In this document: positions 10,964 to 22,412 of the stretch, in pieces
Position numbering within the stretch: the first letter of the stretch is position 1
Layout of the letters: every line of letters begins with the position of its first letter
Assembly: GCA_963281255.1 (NCBI GenBank)
Contig: OY725496.1
Location: 3,100,001-3,164,000, forward strand
From: Aphrocallistes beatrix
Lineage: Eukaryota; Porifera; Hexactinellida; Sceptrulophora; Aphrocallistidae
Length of the DNA: 64,000 nt
Direction of reading: 5' to 3'
The notes under the pieces: generated by a model
What the model was told of the DNA's origin: nothing
The model's input: the letters and a program-made list of their open reading frames with translations, nothing else
Database searches by the model: none
Made by a program: the position numbers and the translations under genes

Positions 10964-13163
10964 TTCTCGTAAAATGAAACAACTTTATTCGCCTTGTGAA
11001 ATGTATGTCCTCACAATTCAATGTGGCTAGCATCATTATGCTTTAACAATCAATTTGCACATCAGATTGGTATTAGTGTGTAGAATGCAAACATTTACAC
11101 AAATTGTTTATTTTAGACCAATAGCTTTAGGCAAAAAAGTAAGACTAAAGTAGAGTTCAAGTTGTGAATAATATAATACATTCTCGTTGGAGTTAAGTTT
11201 TACCACCCATATCAGCCAGTACATGCTTCTATAAGCTTATTCTACCGTAGGTGCCAGGGTACCCACAGACCCTCCGAATTTACATTCTCATACAATCACT
11301 TTCTGAATAGGTGAAGTCTTGCCATCAGTGTCAGATCTCTTCTGCCAAAATTCAGCAACCACAAAGAGAACTCCAACCCATTACTCCCTCAGAGAGACCT
11401 TGGCAACACATAGGCATTGATCTATTCGTAGACATGCCTCAAAACGAGTTAGGGTACAAACATGTACTTGTGGTTGTTTGCTACCTGAGCAAATATGTAG
11501 TTGCCCGACCACTTAAAACAAGAACGAGCACGGAAGTTGTGGCTGAGCTTTTGGGTATCTATCTGACATTTGGTGTCCCCAAAATATGTCAGCACGATCA
11601 AGGAGAAGAGTTTACCAGCAAGGTAAGGAATATTATACTATGTATATTCTGTCATATAATGATTTATTCAACAAGTTTCACGCAACTAAAGTCCACATTA
11701 AATGCGTCATATAATTACTAAACATATTATGATTACTTTCCTTTCCAAGTTATTATGATTCAATTCAAAGTTTCTCAATAATAAATTATTCACATCATTC
11801 TAACAATGACGACAGATACTCGAGGATGATTTTGTTACTTTCGCTTATACAAGAAGCCCCTTGTTTGCACTAAGCTGCAATTACTTCATCACTGCATGCA
11901 ATATACAACATTTGTGATTACTGCATTAGGATTTGTATAATTAATGCCGACGAAAACTTACGAAAACAATGACCGACTGTCCGACACATACACAATTCGA
12001 TAGCCTTTTCGATGCTAATTAATGAGTTTGAATTACTTGGCTCGAAATTGAACCGTTCTCGAGCATTTTCTGAAAAGGTCCGCTTCCGAATCCATCCGAA
12101 TCCACTTTGTGGTACAAAATACACCACTTTTGACTCTAAAACTGACTTTCTTTTGAAAACCTGTTTCAGTGTTTTTTGACATTTTCGAAACGAAATCTCT
12201 TGAAGGTATTTTAACCTTAAACTCAACCATTTACGTTCGATTTTTGATTATCATTAATTAATAGGAATTCAGCGATATGCATCAAAAGCTAGAAGTTGAT
12301 AATCGGCGCACAAGTGCATACTATCCGCAGAGTAATGGTCTTGTGGAGGCACACAACAAAATATTGAAGAGGTTTGAAATGCTATTTAAAACACGATTAC
12401 TATTTGAGCTAAAATAATGATCTATTATTTGATATCCGTAGGAAAATCGAGAAACTGCGTCAGACCTCAGACGGTGCGTGGCCAACCAAACTGCCATTTG
12501 CAGTATTAGCTGCAAATACGAAAATCAAAAGAGCCACGAAATTTTCAGCTTTTGAGGTAATGTATGGTCGCAAGTGTGACGCAATACCCTTACTGAATTT
12601 GAGTAAAACCTACACAACCTATCCTTGCGACCAGTCATCCGAAGATGAATCAATTCAGATTGATTCACAGGTCGATCCTTACGCAGTTGAACACGATAAC
12701 ATCGATGATATTGGTGATGAGGTGGAATCTATTCGGCAACAAACGAGGCAGAGGCGCGTCTGAATATCAAAATCGAGCAGAAGAGACAAAAGCGTATATA
12801 TGATAAAAAAAGTGAAAACCGACGGTAATTTTTAAATTCTACACGCATCCAGCAGGATTAAAATTCTATCAGTTAACGCTTATATGTGTGAACAGAATAT
12901 AAAATGTCCTCGTATATTACATTTTACGAATGCCCTTCTTATATTTTGAAGGCTAAACTAATTATTACGTAATGGAATTTTAGGTCGGATATTCAGGAGG
13001 GAGACTTCTTTATAGCACGAAACGTCTCGAAAGATAAGAAACTCCCTAATACGAAGACGCAGGATAAATACGAGTATTTGGGTCCTTTTCCTGTCAAATC
13101 ACTTCAAAAAAGTCATATTGAAACTGTGAAAAATGGGTCAAAAGCTGTGTATCCTATTCATAT

Positions 13164-13505
13164 CTAGGTTGACTAATTCATGAATTAATGAATAATTCGA
13201 ATAATTCATAATTCATCAAGCCTGCGAAGAACTATTCAAAATTGAAAGTTTTTGCAACAAAATATCATGAATTATATGAATGAATTTTTCGAATAATTCT
13301 TAATTCAGGATACTGAATCATTCGAATAACTCATATTTCCTGAATTATGAATAATTCCTAATTCAGGAATTATGAATTATTCGAATTATTCATTAATTCG
13401 TGAATTAGTCAACTTAGCTTATGATTGACTAATTCTTGCTTGAATTATGAATTATTCGAATAATTCATAATTATTTGCCATTTTTTAATGAATTAGTCAA
13501 CTTAG
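13164..13505. mobile_element. MITE with 8 bp target duplication, in integrase exon
   Basis: Ends CTAGGTTGACTAATTCAT and, inverted, CTAAGTTGACTAATTCAT. It is flanked by ATTCATAT at 13156-13163 and 13506-13513, a perfect 8 bp duplication as made by hAT-type transposases. The interior is built of GAATTATTCGAATAATTC palindromes. It interrupts the integrase frame right after YPIH. Confidence 0.85.
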
Positions 13506-14550
13506 ATTCATATATGCAAAAAATATACTCTACGCGAGAAACAGATAAACAAACCCGAGTAAATCCAACTCAAACTCTTCTGAATTTAATTTCAATTATA
13601 CTATACTTGTAGATAGATCATGACACACTATAGATAACGAGACATCAACCATTACCACCCAATTGATTAAACTCCCTAAACCTCGCAAGAGAAGGAATTT
13701 AGATGAACAATCAAATTTCAGTCATAGTAAGAGACCGAGGTATGAGAATTGATTAAATAATTGACAAATACATTGTGCAAAAGTTAATTTCACATTTTTT
13801 ATTTAGACGGGCGCTGCTGTATCTGAACAGTGTCAGTATGTTTACGGCATTTCGCGAGAGACAATCCTAGATGAATTGAATTTTCTGAAAGTGAGTTTTT
13901 ACTATACGTAGTGTAACTTGAAAATAAATTTGGTGAATTGTATATTCCAATTTTGCAATATTGCAATATGCATCGAAATCCAATAATGTCCGCATACGAT
14001 TCATTATCACATTCATGAACACTAATATCACCCCTGATTTGAGTTTTAATCAGCACGTATAAGTCTCTTTTTGTATTATTTGGCTTCGTCAGAGGCTATG
14101 ATTACACAACGTAGTTACGAATTATCTAACTAGAACTAAATACGCTCTCATTTTAACCATTCAATCAACACGATCATCAGTTGACATCATTTTCATACAC
14201 CTTGCTTACTATTTCCGAACTGATACACTTCGGGATACCCTAATTAAAATTCACACACACTTGCAAAAATCCCTGAAATGTCTAGTACTCATATATTATA
14301 CTACAAGGTGGATGTAATCAAGAAATTAAAAGAAGATCAATATATTTCTCCTTTACACCAACTGCTCCATGAAACAAAGAACAGACAGCAATGCCCAACT
14401 ATTACACTTTTATTCTCCATCCTGAATAACGTTACACCTTTCAATATGGTTTGTTTTATATATCAAATTATCTGAATCAAACGTTTGTGTCATTTAAGTG
14501 CTAACGTAGTCAACCTCTTCATAGATCGGATTATTTTAATGAAAGATATA

Positions 14551-15144
14551 TAGGGTGTCCCAAAAGTTCTGCAACAACTAATTTTACTTTGTTATTTTGA
14601 CTAAGATCACTTGATTGTATTCCAAATTAGCCTCCATAAATGAAATCTAACACCCTTCTAGCATAGAAATGAGCTCAACCCATTACGCAAAAAACATTTC
14701 TTATAAAATTATGAATAATTACATACCAATTACTCCAAAATTTGGAGCTCAAAAATGTAAAGTTTGAAGATCACTATTTTTCTGTTGAAATATTACATTA
14801 ATCACTTCTTTATTCTGTAATTGATTCACAATACTAAAATAACTTTATTACTTTTGATTTATGTAACGGAAATCTTCTATAAGAACGCGAGTATTTTAAG
14901 TATAGACGTCAAATGTACCATGGATATGAGTTTTTTTATTGAGATAAAAAATATTCTTTACTAGACAACGATATATATGATCCAGCATTGCAAATAAATT
15001 GAGAAAAGCAGGCCATTGGGAATGCAAAATAATTAAGATAATCCTCCCTATTTTTTGATTAAAAATAGGTATCGGATATTCGATCTATTTATCTATGTAT
15101 TAATGCATCAGCAACATTTGTTGCAGAACTTTTGGGACACCCTG
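14551..15144. mobile_element. Mariner-type MITE, TA target site
   Basis: 594 bp bounded by (C/T)AGGGTGTCCCAAAAGTTC and its inverse GAACTTTTGGGACACCCTG, flanked by TA. There is no transposase inside, so it is a non-autonomous mariner relative. It lies in a large intron of the integrase-OTU gene. Confidence 0.85.
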
Positions 15145-15152
15145 TACATGTA

Positions 15153-15475
15153 CAGTAGAACGTCAGTTATCCGAACTTCAGTTATCCGAACACTTCAGTT
15201 ATCCGAACCCCTTGGTTGACCAAACTAAAATATAATAAATGTATAAATGATGCATCCTGAGTTCATAATTGAAATTATTACACTGCCATCATTTTATATA
15301 CTATTGATGATACCTACATAAGCTAATAAGTATTTTATACATATTCATCATTATGACTACTTAGTACTACTGACCAACTTTTCTATATAATCACATAACA
15401 ACTTCAGTTATCCGAACATTTCAGTTATCCGAACCCCCGCGGTCCCAACCCGTTCGGATAACTGACGTCCTACTG
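15153..15475. mobile_element. MITE, TA target site, GTTATCCGAAC ends
   Basis: 323 bp bounded by CAGTAGAACGTCAGTTATCC and its inverse ending GACGTCCTACTG, flanked by TA. TTCAGTTATCCGAAC occurs three times at the left end and twice at the right, likely transposase-binding sites of a pogo/Tigger-like parent. It starts only 8 bp after the previous MITE. Confidence 0.85.
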
Positions 15476-15604
15476 TATGTTTTTCTCTACTTCACCCATG
15501 CAAATCAATGATTTGTTGAACCCTAGAGAAAATTTTTGGCTCGTGTACTATAGTAAATGCTTCGTATATAATTTCATTATTTCATCAATTCGTTTGGTCT
15601 TTAG

Positions 15605-15723
15605 AGAGAAGAGATGATGAACATCCTCATCGAGTTGTGTGAACAGGCTTTTGTCAATAAATGCGAAAACCCTACACCTACTTCACAGAGTAGATATTGC
15701 ATCGAGTATGCACACATAGTTTT
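15605..15723 (+). CDS. Candidate exon upstream of OTU exon
   Basis: After an acceptor CTTTAG the frame reads EEMMNILIELCEQAFVNKC and ends at a GTAGTAAGT donor. It is compositionally like the OTU exon that follows and fits between it and the integrase exons. A further candidate exon (LHQLLHETKNRQQ ... NNVTPFNM) lies at about 14310-14449. Neither has a domain I recognise. Confidence 0.45.
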
Positions 15724-15800
15724 ATACCCAGTAGTAAGTAATCATGTCTTAGTGGTAGTTGTCTTTGATCCATTAGATACATTTAATTTTCTTCTTTCAG

Positions 15801-16919
15801 ATTTGTGAATACACTCGAACCTCTCTTATCCGGATCTCCGATATCCGGGCACCTCTCTCAACCGGGCAGCCCTTTCGACATTTAGTCAATATGCATTGTC
15901 CTATTTTCAAGTCAATTATATTAACCACAATTCCAGCAATCATTATCATGTAATATTATTTAATGAACTTTGATAATGAATTTGGAAGATAATTGCGACA
16001 TCTAATATATTCAGGGGTAAATACTGCTTAAAATGTATTAATCAATCGCAATGGAAGTTTCTTTTTCTTTATAGAATATCTATTTTACAATCACCTCTCT
16101 TATCCGGAACTCAAATTTTGATAACCTCTAAGTTCCGGGCACTAGATATTGTTTAAACTCTGACAGTTTTAACACTATAAACTGCTATCAAGTTGATTTC
16201 CGAGTTACGGGCACCTCTCTTATCCGGACCTCCGATATCCGGGCACCCTCCGGTCCGGCACTGCCCGGATAAGAGAGGTTCGAGTGTACATGGAAACGGA
16301 CTTCATGAACAACAAATATGCGTCCGATACAGAAAACATGCCATCCAGGTTACCAAAAGGAGAAGTGTGTCAACTACTGGGAATTAGTTATGAAGAGTGC
16401 TTAGAACAACAGCCAGCACTAACCGGTTTTCTTCTGACTAAATTCATACCGTTGCGGACAGAAAAAATCGGAATGGATGGGAATTGCTTCTTTAGGTGCA
16501 TATCTAAGATTGTTTCTGGCACCGAAAAGCATTATGCCAAGCTTCGAGCCGAAGTCTGTAGATTTATGGTGACTGATGGGAGACCAATCATCAAACGATA
16601 TCTTAGGACCCCAGTCTCGTACTTGAAGAGGTCCGCCATGACAGAAGATCACACATGGACTTCTGATGTCGAGATAGTGGGCGTTTCTTGTATGTTGAAC
16701 TCAGATATATTCATAGCCACACAATTGCATGATGCTGCTAAACTGTGGAGAAAAACCATCTGGAATAGATATTCTGGTTGCATCAATTGTCCACGACATT
16801 CAACGTATATCTCCCTTTACATATACAATGTAAACCACAACCATTACGAAGCAGTTGTTCGATTAATGAATTCGGATTACGAATCATTTGTATTACCAAA
16901 TGCTAGTGATAACATGTAG
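15801..16919 (+). pseudogene. OTU-family cysteine protease domain, C-terminal exon of Ginger-like gene
   Basis: OTU enzymes are cysteine proteases that mostly cleave ubiquitin conjugates. The exon starts after an acceptor TTTCAG at 15801, is split by a 475 bp MITE (15812-16286), and resumes EYMETDF. The OTU signature is clear: KIGMDGNCFFRCIS with the D-G-N-C nucleophile at about 16475-16500, and the partner histidine in NHNHYEAVV near 16840. The 211-codon frame from 16284 to the stop at 16919 is intact, but the MITE brings in-frame stops. Its position after integrase exons suggests an integrase-OTU fusion; that splicing is inferred. A different OTU domain lies at 20476-21239. Confidence 0.75.
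15812..16286. mobile_element. MITE, TA target site, CTCTTATCCGG ends, in OTU exon
   Basis: 475 bp bounded by CACTCGAACCTCTCTTATCC and its exact inverse GGATAAGAGAGGTTCGAGTG, flanked by TA at 15810-15811 and 16287-16288. Terminal motifs recur inside. This is a typical pogo/Tigger-like MITE. Removing it with one TA restores a continuous exon. Confidence 0.9.
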
Positions 16920-17305
16920 AGTCTTCGTGTACGCGTTCGGTCGAATCGGCGTTGTCGCTATGTACGCGCGCTTTTCTTCTCAGAGGTTATTGAGTCACGC
17001 GAGGAATTCCGCTTCTAACAAACCGCGCAGTCTACTGGTCAGGAAGGGAGCGCCATTCCAATCCTGCGCACGCCTGCTCTGCAACATGCCCCACTCTCAG
17101 TACCTGTACGACGCTATACCTCCGATCACTACACGACACCACTCCCGGTGATCAATTGGTGCACCTCTGTCCTCAGACCTTAGAGGGATACTACTAGCCT
17201 CGTGCGGACGAACTTAGACATCAGATTTAAAAGAAACAGTTGATGTCGGGACCCCATTGGGGAATGGCTTAGTGAAGATATGTATAATATAGCTCAGCGA
17301 ACTGA
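16920..17305. other. GC-richer spacer, no gene recognised
   Basis: About 390 bp noticeably richer in G+C than its surroundings, with an 87-codon frame (16888-17151) that resembles nothing I know. It may be the 3' flank of the Ginger-like element; no TGT-type terminal repeat was found. Confidence 0.35.
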
Positions 17306-17314
17306 GTGAGCATG

Positions 17315-17498
17315 ATGAGTGTGAAGTTGGCAGCGAAATAAATTTACAAAATCGAGCGTACTTTAACACGCTATAATTGTGATTCCAGGACACGTAGAGA
17401 GGTGTCATTTGGAATATAACAATATTAGCCTAGGAGGTTTCTGTCATTTTAGTTTCATTTCAATCTGACACCCCAGTGGCACATGATGAGATTGCAAA
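17315..17498 (+). repeat. Left TIR of the Mutator-like element
   Basis: Starts ATGAGTGTGAAGTTGGCAGC and runs to GATGAGATTGCAAA. It matches the inverse of 25411-25594 with few substitutions. Confidence 0.9.
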
Positions 17499-18106
17499 GT
17501 ATGATTATACTTACATACTGAGTTAAGTATCCATTCTGAGTAATACCAAAGTGTGTTAATAGATATTGATTGCTTAATAAAGACTTCTCCTGCAAATAAC
17601 GAATTGATCGGTTGGCCATTACTATTTGATGACTGAGTACGTTGAGAAAATTAATGAAAAATTGTCATGCTAAATGCATGTTAAACAGCGATATTAGGAC
17701 CTTGTAGTCTTACATTGACTTTACAGTACGCCCAGGTGAGGTTACTAACGCTCAACAGACCATCAGTAATCGGTCAAATTATAATAGATATCTTTAAAAT
17801 CTGTTATCGTATGCTCTCGAAATACGTTTTGTAACCATTATATCTTGAAATCATAGAAGTCTGCCATTTCTTAATTATTATGTAATAATACGTCTATATT
17901 AATAAATCACTGCAACTACCAAATTAAGTGACATATATCGAGCTTCTTCATAATATACGTAATCATATGCGTAATTATATAACTAGCCTCAGCATAAGTA
18001 ATATTATTATCCATTTGAAATTATCTTATTTATAATTTTGTCCTTTCTCGAATCATATACGTATTTATTTTCATCTTAAATTAATATTTTTTCCAACTAC
18101 CATGCT
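17499..18106. other. 5' region of the Mutator-like element
   Basis: AT-rich, with no coding frame recognised. Presumably promoter and leader of the transposase gene that begins at 18107. Confidence 0.4.
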
Positions 18107-20514
18107 ATGAGTTCTTTGATACTCCGATGTGGTGATATTGAAACCAACCCTGGATCCTTACAAGGTAAGAAATTTCTAAGTTAAATATTAACTATTTTCA
18201 ACCTAATTGTTATCATCTACTGATTTTTAGTTGACGGAAATTCTCGAAAGGCTATGCTATCTCTAATTGTGAATGCATTGTTTGCTTTGGAAATCAAATG
18301 GTCTGACGTCGAAAAATATCTAAAAGAGAACCAGAATTGGCGTTACCCATATTCATTGTAGGGTAAGTTATCTAAACATATATTTGGGAGAAATCGTGCT
18401 TGTCAACGTGCAAAAATAATGAACATATGGCGCAAAAACCAAACTAAAATTCATCACGAATTTCTGGGTTTACTAATGTCTGATGAACTTGATAAACCTC
18501 TTCAGAGTTTACCAATTAGTATTAATTTTCAACATTTCCCAGCAAAATATTTTCTCACTCCAACTGGAAGATCTCTTCTTCCAAAATCTCAAAGTATCAC
18601 TCTAGAAAATTTAGAGAGTACTAGTACAAGTTCTACTGATTCAAATTTTACGTATATTCATACTGAGGAGAGAAACCGTAACTCTATACCTATTTCGTCC
18701 CCAAACAATTATGGTGAATTTGAAAAGTTTTCACTTCTGGATAATTCGATATAAAGCAAAACTGCTGAAAGGAAAAACGAGAGCAAATGCGAATATCCAA
18801 AATATTTTGAATGGGACGATATTTCGCCACAAATAAATGGAAAACAATTGAAAACCGAATGGACAAACATTTTCAGTCAAAATTTTTCAAAATTTTCCCC
18901 ATTTTGCGTCATCAAATTTCACTATCATCGTATCAACAAATCTACTATCCGAAACTGCTCGTATCTTGTTGGAGAAGCAATTTGTAAATTCAAAAACTGA
19001 TTAAAATATGAATTTCAGAAACAAAATATTCCTAATCCTGCGACAGAAAATGTTTTTGTTGAGGTACATGTTTCAGGATCTATTTCTTATCAGCACTTTG
19101 ATAATATAACCACATTTTCGCGAAAATTATCCGGCCAAGAAAAGATTTTAGTTGCTGGACAATTGGCTCATAATTCTGCGAGTAATTTTCATTACAAACA
19201 ATTTGAACAATCTAATGGTTACATACAGACGGTGTCTCGATATCCAATTGTCATCCATATGCACACAGAGGAACAAATACGCATTATCAAAAAACTTCAA
19301 CCTGGAAACTTGATATTGCATTTGGATGCAATTGGTTCAATTGTAAGAAAAATGGATAAATTCCACAAAAAAATCTTGTATTATGCTTTAACAGTGAGAC
19401 ATCCTGAAGCTAAAACTTCTCCCATTCCACTTGCTGAGATGATAAGCATTGAGCATACTAATGTTGAAATTAGTCATTTCTTAAACAAATGGTTCTATAA
19501 CGTAAAAAAGGTATTAACTAAAGAAATTATTCCTACACATGTTGAAGTAGATTTTAGCTGGGCTATGCTACACAGTGTTTGTAACTGCTTTAATTCTCAA
19601 ACTCTAGACATATACTTGGATGCTTGCTGGCAAAAAGTTAACCAAAAGGAAATTGGTAGCAACAGTATAAAAACTATGATTCATATATGCTCTGCACATA
19701 TAATGAACCGTTTCAGCTACAAGATTGAACATAAATTAAGGCCCACGAAAGAAACTAAACGAGTGATGATGTTTATAACAATATAATGGCACGGATTACA
19801 AGTTGTACAACTCTAGAAGAAGTGGACCAATTATTTACGTCCTTGTGCATATCATGTTTATCCCGAATGAGATACCCTGAAGTAGAGCAGTACACAAAAA
19901 AGCTTGAGAATGCAATATTTCACTGTAATGAAAATCATGAGCTCGGAATGGATTATTTGTCAGAAATTGATGAGGAATTATCTAATGAACTAGGAGATTG
20001 TATGACATATAGAAATAAGTCTCCTTTTGGAAAACATTTTGATTCCATTCTACAGAAAAGTAAATCTTTCGTACAAGATTTACAAACTCGCCCCCTAACT
20101 ATATCTCTAGAAGTGAACCACAGATATTATTTACCTGATTTGCCTGGGTTTTTGGTAACATATTATATGCCAATATGTCCTTTATGGACCGGGGTGATTA
20201 TTGGTCCAACTTTGTTCCCTGGAAAGTTAGACGTCACTTTTACAAACTCGATTGTGGAAAATTGGATGAAAATTGTAGGGATTTGTGGTAGAATTAAAGC
20301 ATTTGATTTTGGCTTTCTTCAAATTAGCACCAAATTGTTGAAAATAACCAAAATAAATAAGGAAAAAGATAATACACAAATCGAAGAAATTTGGGAACGA
20401 CGCAAGAGAAAGCGAAGTTATTTCAAACAATGTCAATTGTCCAAAACAAAATTTAATGAAATAATACGAAACAAAAAACCCTTACATTTAAACCTAAGCG
20501 AAAAAAGAAAATAA
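18107..20514 (+). pseudogene. Mutator-like DDE transposase, decayed
   Basis: A first exon (18107-18175) with a 2A-like motif CGDIETNPGS is spliced by GTAAGA...TTTTAG to 18233. The frame then runs on with three in-frame stops: TAG 18359, TAA 18752 and TGA 18998. After a Cys-rich segment near 18980 comes the catalytic part: first Asp in LILHLDAIGS, second Asp in HVEVDFSWAM 75 residues later, and the C-x2-H motif (CSAH) that MULE transposases carry before the catalytic Glu. A frameshift near 19786 separates the next 240 codons (MARITSCTTLEEVDQLF onward), and another near 20475 lies at an A6 run. Family assignment rests on motif order plus the 9 bp target duplication. The protein cannot be made from this copy as it stands. 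Confidence 0.65.
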
Positions 20515-21239
20515 GAAGAGGGAAACCGACTAAGAATGTACAAATATCTGAAATAAATTCCAATGATGTGCAAAGTGATGACAGTATCTTCGATCTAGTA
20601 AAAAATTCAACTGATGTTATTTTTCATGATCATGGACAATTTTCTCCTGTTACTTCTGATTGGCAACGCCAGAAATGTAAAGAACTCATGTTTACATATG
20701 TAAGCGGTGTAATTTATGAAAATGAGACTTTTGATAAAAGTTTAGAAATTAGAAAGTTAGCTCCTTCAAAGGAAAAGCGAGTATCTCCAGATGGAAATTG
20801 TCTTTTTAGTTCTTTATCTTATGTTGTAACTGGTTCAGATCATTATCATAAAGAATTTAGGGAGTTATTAATTAAGAATATGAAAAATAAATATCGAACC
20901 GAATGTACAAGCTATTGGACATCGCATTGCGATTTACTTCCTGAGCAACAATATAATACAATAGAAGAATATATTTCTGTAAGTATGATGGATAGAGTAG
21001 GGTCGTGGGGGACCGACTTAGAATTGTTTTTAGCAGCTCAACTCCTTCAAACGGATATTTTCGTATTTAAAGATGTACTTCGTTGTTGGAACAAATTTTC
21101 AGGATATGGATTCAATGACAAGCAAAATGTACATGATTTAACTGAGAAGAGGTTGTATTTACGTTTATACTTCAGTCATTTTCAACCAGTGGCAAAAGTC
21201 AATACAGTGAAGAATGTAATGACACTGAAAGTTACGTAG
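20476..21239 (+). CDS. OTU-family cysteine protease domain, C-terminal to the Mutator-like transposase
   Basis: The frame is open from at least 20476 with no in-frame ATG close by. It begins with a lysine/arginine-rich, nuclear-signal-like tract (PKRKKKIRRGKPTK), which suggests it is the C-terminal part of the transposase polypeptide, joined across a frameshift at an A6 run. The OTU core has SPDGNCLFSSLS with D-G-N-C, then the conserved WGTDLELFLAAQ block. The C-terminal histidine is in FSHFQPV, an atypical context. The stop at 21239 is about 100 bp before the fold-back element. Proposed role: removing ubiquitin-like tags from the transposition machinery; this is speculation. Confidence 0.75.
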
Positions 21240-21339
21240 AAGAATTTGATCCAATTCAATGAGATATTTCCTAGCTCTACATAGATAAAAGTTTAGAAAT
21301 CAGTTTGAAATAGCAGCTGTACAGGCTAATATCTAGTTA

Positions 21340-22405
21340 CATAGCCTACTCTAATAATGCCTCACAGTAAAATAACCAAGGATGCGGTAATAGCCGAATG
21401 GATTAATACACGATTAGCCTAAAATCGTTAACCATGCAGAATAGGAATTAAGAATGTATTACCAGCATATATAAACATGCTATCAAAGTACATATATCCG
21501 TTGTCAAAATTTCGATTAGTCATCATATCATTGCGCAACAGGTCATTTTAAGCACTATTTTGCCAATTTTCTAAGCTGTTTTAAGCCTACTTCTAAATGT
21601 TATTAAGATAGAATTTTTGTGTAGAACTAAGATTAGTACGAGTTGATTTGAAAAATTTAGAATTTTTGAATGGAATGTTATTACATTCCTACGTTGCTAT
21701 GGTAAAGCATTTTGATCAGTTTGAGCCATATCCTGCAAACTGTAAGAACTAGGTCTTCAAATCTGATCGTATTTGATAGGCAATTGGCTACTTCCTATTA
21801 GGTAATAATACAATTTAAACTTCTAAATTCACAGACTATAGAGTTATGCGACATTTAGTGTTTTGATCACATTCTTAAAATCAACCCATAACTCAAAACT
21901 CGTTGAATTTAGAAGTTCAAGTTGTATTATCACCTAATAGGAAATAGTCCATTGCCTATCAAACACGATCAAATTTGAAGACCTAGTTCTTACAGTTTGC
22001 ACGAAATGGCCCAAACTAACCAAAATGCTTTACCATAGCAACGCGGGAATGTAACGACATTCCATTCAAAAATTCTAAATTTTTCAAATCAACTCTTACT
22101 AATCTTGGTTAAACACAAAAATCACACCTTAATACCATTTAGAAATAGGGTTAAAACAGCTTAGAAAATCGCTAAAATTGTCCTTAGAATGACCTGTTGC
22201 GCAATGATATGATGACTAATCGAAATTTTTCCAACGGATATATGTACTTTGATACCATGTTTATATATGCTGGTAATACATTCTTAATGCCTATTCTGCA
22301 TGGTTAACGATTTTAGGCTAATCGTGTATTAATCCATTCGGCTACTACTTCATCCCTAGTCCATGATTTTCAGTTTACTGTGAGGCATTATTAGAGTAGG
22401 CTATG
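21340..22405. mobile_element. Fold-back element 1, 7 bp target duplication
   Basis: Nearly the whole 1066 bp is one palindrome with two arms of about 520 bp, ends CATAGCCTACTCTAATAATG and its inverse. It is flanked by CTAGTTA at 21333-21339 and 22406-22412, a perfect 7 bp duplication. It has no coding frame. It is related to 28670-30469, whose ends are also CATAGCCTACT with a 7 bp duplication. The 7 bp size is unusual; P-type and some Dada-type elements come closest. Confidence 0.9.
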
Positions 22406-22412
22406 CTAGTTA

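Larger units (their letters stand above)
9836..13620 (+). pseudogene. Ginger-like transposase (spliced Gypsy-type integrase), main part
   Basis: Several exons encode a Gypsy-type integrase with introns, which is typical of Ginger DNA transposons rather than retroelements. Suggested exons: 9836-9982, 10174-10344, 11309-11622, 12265-12371, 12442-12824 and from 12984, with GT/AG borders. Domains in order: FRRKASNF leader; H2C2 zinc finger (HVDHPG, then SCHQCQ); core with first Asp in GIDLFVD, second Asp in QHDQG and Glu in NGLVEAHNK; then a GPY/F-like block (YLGPFPV) and YPIH. Frame breaks near 9888 and 12740, plus an element inserted in the coding exon at 13164, make this copy defective. A basic segment (LPKPRKRR ... 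KRPRYE) at about 13640-13755 and an exon at 13806-13890 may continue the gene. Alternative: an integrase gene domesticated by the host. Confidence 0.7.

Noticed and set aside
16888..17151. 87-codon frame in the GC-richer spacer
   Set aside because: No similarity recognised; overlaps the end of the OTU exon in another frame.
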